Source: JAOZHU01 sp964632845
Lineage (GTDB): Archaea; Thermoproteota; Bathyarchaeia; Bathyarchaeales; Bathycorpusculaceae
Length of the DNA: 64,000 nucleotides
Reading direction: 5' to 3'
Assembly (NCBI GenBank): GCA_964632845.1
Contig: CAZWDU010000006.1
Location: 1-64,000 of the forward strand
The translations under genes and the position numbers were made by a program. The number at the start of each line of letters is the position of its first letter. The first letter of the stretch is position 1. The notes under the pieces were generated by a model. The model was not told where the DNA came from. It did not search any database and saw nothing but the letters and a program-made list of their open reading frames with translations. Positions 59,523 to 64,000 of the stretch are shown here, piece by piece.

Positions 59523-60335
59523 GTGAAACGATTGAAAGAGGAAAAAGTGCGGGAAATGGTGCGGGAAGGATACGGCAAAATCGCTAAGGCTGAACGTTGT
59601 GGTTGCGGTTGTGGTTCAACCGCAAGCCAGCAAATAGGTTACAGTCGCAGCGAATTAAACACGGTGCCTGAAGGCGCAGACCTTGGCTTAGGCTGCGGCA
59701 ACCCCATAGCCTTGGCGTCGTTGAAAACAGGCGAAACTGTAGTTGATTTAGGTTCTGGTGCAGGCTTAGACTGTTTCTTAGCCGCGAAAAAAGTAGGCGC
59801 TGCAGGCAAGGTTGTAGGCGTGGACATGACACCTGAGATGCTTGACAAAGCTAGAGCTAACTGCAGAAAAGGCCGATACGACAATGTTGAGTTTCGTTTA
59901 GGCGAAATTGAAAACCTGCCTATTGCTGACGGCATTGCAGATGTGGTGATTTCCAACTGCGTGATTAACCTGTCACCTGAAAAGCAGCGCGTGTTCAACG
60001 AGGCGTTTCGCGTGCTGAAAGCTGGTGGCAGATTGGCGGTGTCGGATATGGTGTTGTTGCAGGCTATTCCTGAAGCGGTGAAGAAGAGCGTGCTAGGCTA
60101 CATTGGCTGCGTATCGGGCGCGGAATTGAAAAGCAACTATGTTAAGCTGATTGAAAATGCCGGCTTTAAAGAAGTGGCAATTATTGGTGAAACGCGGCTT
60201 TCAGCGGAAACGGTGCTCAACGACTCTACAGCAAAAGCTCTTATGGAAGAAATGAAGCTGGACAGGAAAAGCATGGAAGAACTTGTGAACTCGGTTGTAA
60301 GCGTCAAAATCTCAGCTATCAAACCACAAAAATAG
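59523..60335 (+). CDS. arsM: Arsenite S-adenosylmethionine methyltransferase ArsM
   Basis: Methylates As(III), making methylated and volatile arsenicals. The 270-aa protein has an N-terminal Cys cluster (ERCGCGCGSTASQQIGYSR), the SAM motif VVDLGSGAGLDCFLAAKKVG and VDMTPEMLDKARANC. The two As-binding Cys positions are visible in NCVINLSPEK and YIGCVSGAEL. The start is GTG 59523 or TTG 59532. It follows the AbrB-type gene directly. Confidence 0.93.
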   Translation: MKRLKEEKVREMVREGYGKIAKAERCGCGCGSTASQQIGYSRSELNTVPEGADLGLGCGNPIALASLKTGETVVDLGSGAGLDCFLAAKKVGAAGKVVGVDMTPEMLDKARANCRKGRYDNVEFRLGEIENLPIADGIADVVISNCVINLSPEKQRVFNEAFRVLKAGGRLAVSDMVLLQAIPEAVKKSVLGYIGCVSGAELKSNYVKLIENAGFKEVAIIGETRLSAETVLNDSTAKALMEEMKLDRKSMEELVNSVVSVKISAIKPQK

Positions 60336-60377
60336 GCAACTCGAGTTTTATCGCTGTTCTGGTCTGTGAGCAGCAAT

Positions 60378-60399
60378 TATCCCCCTCTCTATAAATACC
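60378..60399 (+). promoter_or_regulatory. Recurring intergenic pyrimidine/TATA motif, copy E
   Basis: TATCCCCCTCTCTATAAATA then CC, preceded by TCTGTGAGCAGCAAT. Similar upstream words (CTCTGnAGnAGC) occur in copies A and B. It lies 85 nt before the HTH gene at 60484. Confidence 0.45.
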
Positions 60400-60483
60400 G
60401 AAGATGTTATCATGTTTTGTGTTGTGTTTTGTTGTTTTTGGGAGTAATGTTCAATAGTTGCCCTTACGCATAGCATTAAAGCC

Positions 60484-61110
60484 ATGATTCCGCTGTTTAA
60501 CGTTGATTATCCCTCTTATACAGTGCCTTCTCTAGGTGACCGAGACAGCGACATATTAGCGTTCTTAAGTCAAGAAGAATTCACCTTCTTCACGTTCGAA
60601 GGACTCAAGCGGCGACTAGGCTTACACCCAGAAACCCTATCACGCATTCTTAACCGCTTAGAGCAAGAAGGCATAATTAAGAAAACAGCGGAAGGCTACG
60701 CCGTCACACGAGAAATCGCCAAGCGCTTGAAACTACATCAGAATGACACCAGTGAATCACGCGCGTCATTGCTGCAGACGTATTTGCCCTCAGATGTGCC
60801 TGTTCAGCAACTTGTTTCGAACCTCCGAGGAAAATGGTTCGGACTACTTCGATGGCTAGGCTTAGCTGAAAACAGCGAAGGCGTCACGTTGAAGTGGATA
60901 ACCGAAGACGGCGACATCCAAATAGACGCGAAAATCACCGAAAACACGCTCAACATCGAAGCCAAATTCCTACGCCACAACAACTTGAACCGCGCATTAA
61001 AAGCAGCTTACCAGCTAATGGCGCATATTGGCAAGTTATGCGCGCGCACACCAATGGCAAGACACGTGGCTTACTTCGGCGATTCAGACTTCCACTTGAT
61101 GTCCGCTTAG
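60484..61110 (+). CDS. Winged-helix transcriptional regulator, unknown effector domain
   Basis: Protein of 208 aa. The wHTH (about 20-85) contains DSDILAFLSQEEFTFFTFEG, LKRRLGLHPETLSRILNRLE and QEGIIKKTAEGYAVT, MarR/Lrp-like. The C-terminal 110 residues form an alpha/beta domain (GLLRWLGLAENSEGVTLKWI, LNRALKAAYQLMAHIGKL). The ligand is unknown. It starts at ATG 60484. It may regulate the protease gene 76 nt downstream, but this is only positional. Confidence 0.78.
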   Translation: MIPLFNVDYPSYTVPSLGDRDSDILAFLSQEEFTFFTFEGLKRRLGLHPETLSRILNRLEQEGIIKKTAEGYAVTREIAKRLKLHQNDTSESRASLLQTYLPSDVPVQQLVSNLRGKWFGLLRWLGLAENSEGVTLKWITEDGDIQIDAKITENTLNIEAKFLRHNNLNRALKAAYQLMAHIGKLCARTPMARHVAYFGDSDFHLMSA

Positions 61111-61186
61111 CCAACTGTGACTGAGTTTAAGCGTTCCTCCGTCAACAAATAGCATGACGTCTATTCTATTTTCTCAGAGGTGTATA

Positions 61187-62125
61187 ATGAAAATGGCTCA
61201 ATTAGTTAACCCTTTAGAAGTTTTAAAATCCATATCCGATGCCACAACCGCGCTCGTCCAGAAACTCTCACGGTCAATCGTTAGCGTAGCATCGCAATCG
61301 TCACATGGCACAGGCATAGTTCTAAACCGACAAGGCTACATCGTAACCTGCAACCATGTCCTCGCAGGCTGCAACGCCGTTCGCATAGGACAAGGAGAAA
61401 AAACCTGTACCGCAACAGTAATCGGCGTAGACCCATACAACGACATCGCACTGCTAAAAGCTGAACACGGCAGCTTCGAGCCAACCGAATTCGGTGACTC
61501 TGCTAAGCTGAACACAGGCGAATTCGTCATCGCACTTGCCAACCCATTCAACAGGCGCATGCCCACGGCAACCACGGGCATAATAACGAATCCCGACGCT
61601 ACGCTTAAGCACATGCACGGAACAGCCATGGAAAACGCAATTGCAACCGACGCCAAGTTGAACCCTGGCTTTTCAGGCGGACCCTTAGTGGATGCAACGG
61701 GCAAAGTGATAGGCATGAACGTGGCTTACGTGTGGTCACGCGGCATAGCTATTCCCAGCAACAAAATCCAAGCAGTCGCAAACAGGCTCATGCAGGGCGG
61801 CGCAATCAAACGCGGCTACCTCGGCGTAGTATCCAACACAGTCATGATACCGAAAGAACTTGCAGACGAAACAGGCATAGACCAAGACACAGGCGTAATG
61901 ATATTCTCAGTTGAATACGGCTCACCAGCGAAAAAAGCAGGCTTAACAATGGGCGACGTCATAATCGAATTCAACGGAACCCCAGTCCGAGACTTCTACG
62001 ACCTGCCACGGCTACTGGCGGATGATGTGGTTGGCAAAGAAACCCGAATCAAAATCATACGCGGCGAAAAACTCGTAACCCTCACCGTTACGCCAGCCGC
62101 AGCAGAAGGCGAAAGCAACGAATAA
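61187..62125 (+). CDS. HtrA/DegP-type serine protease with one PDZ domain
   Basis: S1C protease of about 312 aa. The catalytic triad is seen in VTCNHVLAG (His), DPYNDIALLK (Asp) and NPGFSGGPLVD (Ser). The PDZ domain (about 215-305) includes GYLGVVSNTVMIPKELADET and GSPAKKAGLTMGDVIIEFNG. There is no signal peptide, so it may be cytosolic or leave by another route. ATG 61187 follows AGAGGTG; ATG 61154 is in frame but less likely. The end runs TVTPAAAEGESNE; a Pro-rich coding-like tail continues in another frame. Confidence 0.92.
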   Translation: MKMAQLVNPLEVLKSISDATTALVQKLSRSIVSVASQSSHGTGIVLNRQGYIVTCNHVLAGCNAVRIGQGEKTCTATVIGVDPYNDIALLKAEHGSFEPTEFGDSAKLNTGEFVIALANPFNRRMPTATTGIITNPDATLKHMHGTAMENAIATDAKLNPGFSGGPLVDATGKVIGMNVAYVWSRGIAIPSNKIQAVANRLMQGGAIKRGYLGVVSNTVMIPKELADETGIDQDTGVMIFSVEYGSPAKKAGLTMGDVIIEFNGTPVRDFYDLPRLLADDVVGKETRIKIIRGEKLVTLTVTPAAAEGESNE

Positions 62126-62126
62126 C

Positions 62127-62282
62127 CACGCGCCAGCCACTTTCCCGCTTGAACTGGAACCGCCAACCCCGCTTCCGCGCCCAGCGCCATACCGCCCCAT
62201 TCCCTCGCCGACGCCGCAGTTCAACAGCGAACCAGCCGCACCGCTAACCCCAACGCTCATAATACGAGAAAACTGGAACTAA
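62127..62282 (+). other. Out-of-frame proline-rich extension after htrA
   Basis: Immediately after the protease stop, the +1 frame reads HAPATFPLELEPPTPLPRPA, then PYRPIPSPTPQFNSEPAAPL, and ends NWN-stop at 62282. The composition is biased as in real Pro-rich tails. It may be a former or shifted-frame C-terminal extension of the protease. Confidence 0.35.
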
Positions 62283-62302
62283 CCGATTGCGCTCGCTGTG
62301 CC

Positions 62303-62926
62303 TTAGCCTGTTCTTTTTGCGCCGCAGTTCGGGCAAACCGTCACAAGCTGGTCCATCAGCATCCCGCAGTACTTGCAGGGAATCATGACCACTTGACGCA
62401 CAACTTCCTTCTCCTTTACCACAGGCTGCGCTGACGGCTGCACCACCTGCAACACTTGCATTTTCGACACTATGTCTGGTCGCCCATCCACAGCCACAAC
62501 ACCCTTAATCGTCCACGTGACGCTCTGGTTGATACCTTGAACTGTTGCGCGTCCGCCTGCGGGGATGTTCACGCTTAGCGGGAAATCCCGTGTTTCACCA
62601 TTGGCAAAATGCGTAGGACCACTTAAGACAGGTCTAGCGGAGAACAACACCGAAGACTCCTCTACTTCCCTCGGCAACGTGCGCCTCAACTGCGCATCAT
62701 AAACTTGCCTGATAACCCGCGCTTGCTCCACGCAAGACATTTCACACCGCACTTCAGTAGAGTCAAAATCTTCTCTAGACGAAACAGTTACGGTGCCCTC
62801 CAAATTCTCACCTAAAGCCACACTATACGCGCTAGGCTTCAATTGCACAGTAGCTTCAGGCGCGCTAAATTTGTTCGTGAACTTTTTAAAGAACAGCCTC
62901 AGTACACCACCATTGCCAATGCGCAC
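62303..62926 (-). CDS. Arrestin/Spo0M-like protein with C-terminal zinc ribbon
   Basis: Protein of 207 aa. The main part (about 20-165) is an arrestin-like beta sandwich of the Spo0M type: ATVQLKPSAYSVALGENLEG, TVTVSSREDFDSTEVRCEMS, RDFPLSVNIPAGGRATVQGI and TWTIKGVVAVDGRPDIVSK. The C terminus is a zinc ribbon (IPCKYCGMLMDQLVTVCPNC). It starts at GTG 62926. Spo0M/arrestin proteins are scaffolds in trafficking or cell-surface regulation; the archaeal role is unknown. Confidence 0.85.
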   Translation of the reverse strand: MRIGNGGVLRLFFKKFTNKFSAPEATVQLKPSAYSVALGENLEGTVTVSSREDFDSTEVRCEMSCVEQARVIRQVYDAQLRRTLPREVEESSVLFSARPVLSGPTHFANGETRDFPLSVNIPAGGRATVQGINQSVTWTIKGVVAVDGRPDIVSKMQVLQVVQPSAQPVVKEKEVVRQVVMIPCKYCGMLMDQLVTVCPNCGAKRTG

Positions 62927-63011
62927 TCTTTTACTATCGTTAGCTATTTAACGCTTTAGAATAAGCCTCACAAAATCCATCATCTCAAAACCTAGCAACT
63001 GTGCACTCCGA

Positions 63012-63998
63012 TTACACGCCTTTAATGGCTTTCACTGTCCGCTCCAGCAAAAGCTGCGCTGCCTCCTGCGAAGGCCAACTTCCAAGTCCACAATCAGGAC
63101 CCGTGAATACCAGCCTATCTCCGTACTTGGCTTTTGCAGCGAGAAAACGTTTCTTAATCACCGCTTCATCATCAACCAGTTGCTCCGCCGTTGGTTTCAC
63201 CACACCCTTGTCATTCAACTCCGCCAGAATCGAGTCAATATCCGTTCTCGACACGCCTACGCGTATTTGTTTGTCTGCGGTTTCCAGCATTCTCCGCGAG
63301 ACGCTTTCAATGTTCTTTGGCGAAGCAGCGTACTCAAACGACACTACGTCGATGTTTTTCACGTTTAGCACGTCGGGAAGACGCGTTGACGAGTGGAGAT
63401 GAATCTGCCTGACGGCGCCTTTGAAGTCGAAGGCTTTCTCCAGAACCTCGCACAACAAAGTGTTGTCTGCAACGATGTTTGTAAACCCGAAGCTGGGCTC
63501 GTCGATAGACACCACTTCAGTTTTAACGTATTTCTGGTCTACTACAGAGTTCCGCGCGAAACGCCGTATGGTTTCTGCGAAGCCGTCAAGTACGTCTGGG
63601 TAAGCGACGGCGCCTACTTCCTTCAAATATTGCTCCATAGGACCAAAGAGGCATACGCGCAGCGGAATTTTCTTTCCCAACTCCTCGCTGAGGGGTTTGG
63701 CTTCTTCTTTGATTAATTGTACTTCAGGTAGAATTGCGTGTGTTTCATCAACCACGAAACTGCCCTTTTCCATTGCCGAGCGGATGACGTCGCTGACCTG
63801 CGGCATCCCATGATACTGCGCTGGATAATTGATTACATCCAGTCCTGTGCGCCATTTTTTCTTGAACGCGTCAAGCGTGACCGCGCAGAAGTTCTGCTGT
63901 AGAAACTCGTCTTTTCTAGGGTCTCTCCCGTGGATAAATGCCTCTCTTGCGAGGCGGTAAGCTTTTTCGAATGTTTCCCTGTTGACGTTTTGCGGCAG
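63012..63998 (-). CDS. MetE-like (cobalamin-independent methionine synthase type) methyltransferase, 5' truncated by window
   Basis: At least 329 aa of a TIM-barrel methyltransferase of the UROD/MetE superfamily, open to the window end (LPQNVNRETFEKAYRLAREA). Features are NYPAQYHGMPQVSD, IPLRVCLFGPMEQYLKEVG, VVSIDEPSFGF, QIHLHSSTRLPDV, VVSFEYAASPKNI and the end DCGLGSWPSQEAAQLLLE. The zinc site of MetE is H-x-C...E...C; here it reads H-x-H...E...C. It probably moves a methyl group to a thiol, but substrate and methyl donor are not set. Short archaeal MetE forms use methylcobamide proteins. Confidence 0.82.
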   Translation of the reverse strand: MPQNVNRETFEKAYRLAREAFIHGRDPRKDEFLQQNFCAVTLDAFKKKWRTGLDVINYPAQYHGMPQVSDVIRSAMEKGSFVVDETHAILPEVQLIKEEAKPLSEELGKKIPLRVCLFGPMEQYLKEVGAVAYPDVLDGFAETIRRFARNSVVDQKYVKTEVVSIDEPSFGFTNIVADNTLLCEVLEKAFDFKGAVRQIHLHSSTRLPDVLNVKNIDVVSFEYAASPKNIESVSRRMLETADKQIRVGVSRTDIDSILAELNDKGVVKPTAEQLVDDEAVIKKRFLAAKAKYGDRLVFTGPDCGLGSWPSQEAAQLLLERTVKAIKGV

Positions 63999-64000
63999 CG

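Noticed and set aside
62012..62260. Minus-strand Gly/Ser-rich frame of 82 aa
   Set aside because: Antisense image of the htrA end and the Pro-rich tail.
1..64000. CRISPR arrays, insertion sequences, rRNA genes
   Set aside because: No regularly spaced repeats, transposase-like proteins or rRNA sequence were found when reading the window.

Overview
The window is chromosomal DNA from an archaeon. Evidence: archaeal uS12 and uS7, an EF-1A carrying the insertion typical of Thermoproteota-type factors (GEFEAGIGPGGQ), an aRF1-family protein, HerA-NurA, a helicase-less XPF nuclease, AlaX, TATA/BRE-like promoters, and frequent TTG and GTG starts. A complete GrpE-DnaK-DnaJ set, a benzoyl-CoA-reductase/2-hydroxyacyl-CoA-dehydratase type operon, CobN and CbiZ, V4R and ArsM genes suggest a mesophilic anaerobe. 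Candidatus Bathyarchaeia is my best guess; the lineage is inferred, not proven.

Layout. 1-1.2 kb: end of cobN and cbiZ (cobamides). 1.26-2.9 kb: ABC-2 exporter. 2.97-4.4 kb: tRNA-Leu, an unusual aRF1 paralogue and a tRNA 3' fragment. 4.5-7.3 kb: second ABC-2 exporter with a membrane-anchored partner. 7.3-10.7 kb: coiled-coil protein, double-Lrp regulator, surface cyclophilin. 10.7-15.2 kb (minus): Fe-S operon with NapH-like membrane protein, one 2-hydroxyacyl-CoA-dehydratase-like subunit, two ASKHA activators and a ferredoxin. 15.4-17.7 kb: large CARDB surface protein. 18.2-20.2 kb: tRNA-Ala, PEBP, AlaX, rubrerythrin. 20.4-24 kb: grpE-dnaK-dnaJ. 24-30.3 kb: secreted protein, DUF3795, aminotransferase, AlkA, cation exchanger, UMP kinase. 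30.3-35.8 kb: PadR, ABC-2 exporter, MacB-like exporter, Rieske and Nudix. 35.8-38.8 kb: herA-nurA and a divergent winged-helix gene. 39-42.9 kb: zinc-ribbon proteins, membrane HTH regulator and secreted small proteins. 43-45.3 kb: cysS and lplA. 45.6-49.6 kb: secreted proteins, rps12-rps7, DRG-like GTPase. 50-53.5 kb: tail-fibre-like giant gene. 53.9-62 kb: EF-1A, XPF nuclease, tRNA-Pro, V4R/AbrB/ArsM cluster, HtrA protease. 62.3-64 kb: arrestin/Spo0M-like protein and a MetE-like methyltransferase cut by the window end.

Most notable: (1) an aRF1 paralogue that keeps GGQ but lacks both stop-codon reading motifs, bracketed by tRNA-Leu and a tRNA 3' fragment; (2) an ATP-driven low-potential reductase operon with a single catalytic-type subunit, two activators and its own membrane Fe-S protein; (3) two distant secreted-protein genes with the same duplicated palindromic operator and promoter; (4) two genes that appear to start at AUU or AUA; (5) a Rieske gene bracketed by 56-bp direct repeats of a permease gene end; (6) a recurring intergenic pyrimidine/TATA motif; (7) a DnaK whose phosphate-loop Asp is Ser; (8) a viral-tail-like gene between rps7 and the EF-1A gene.
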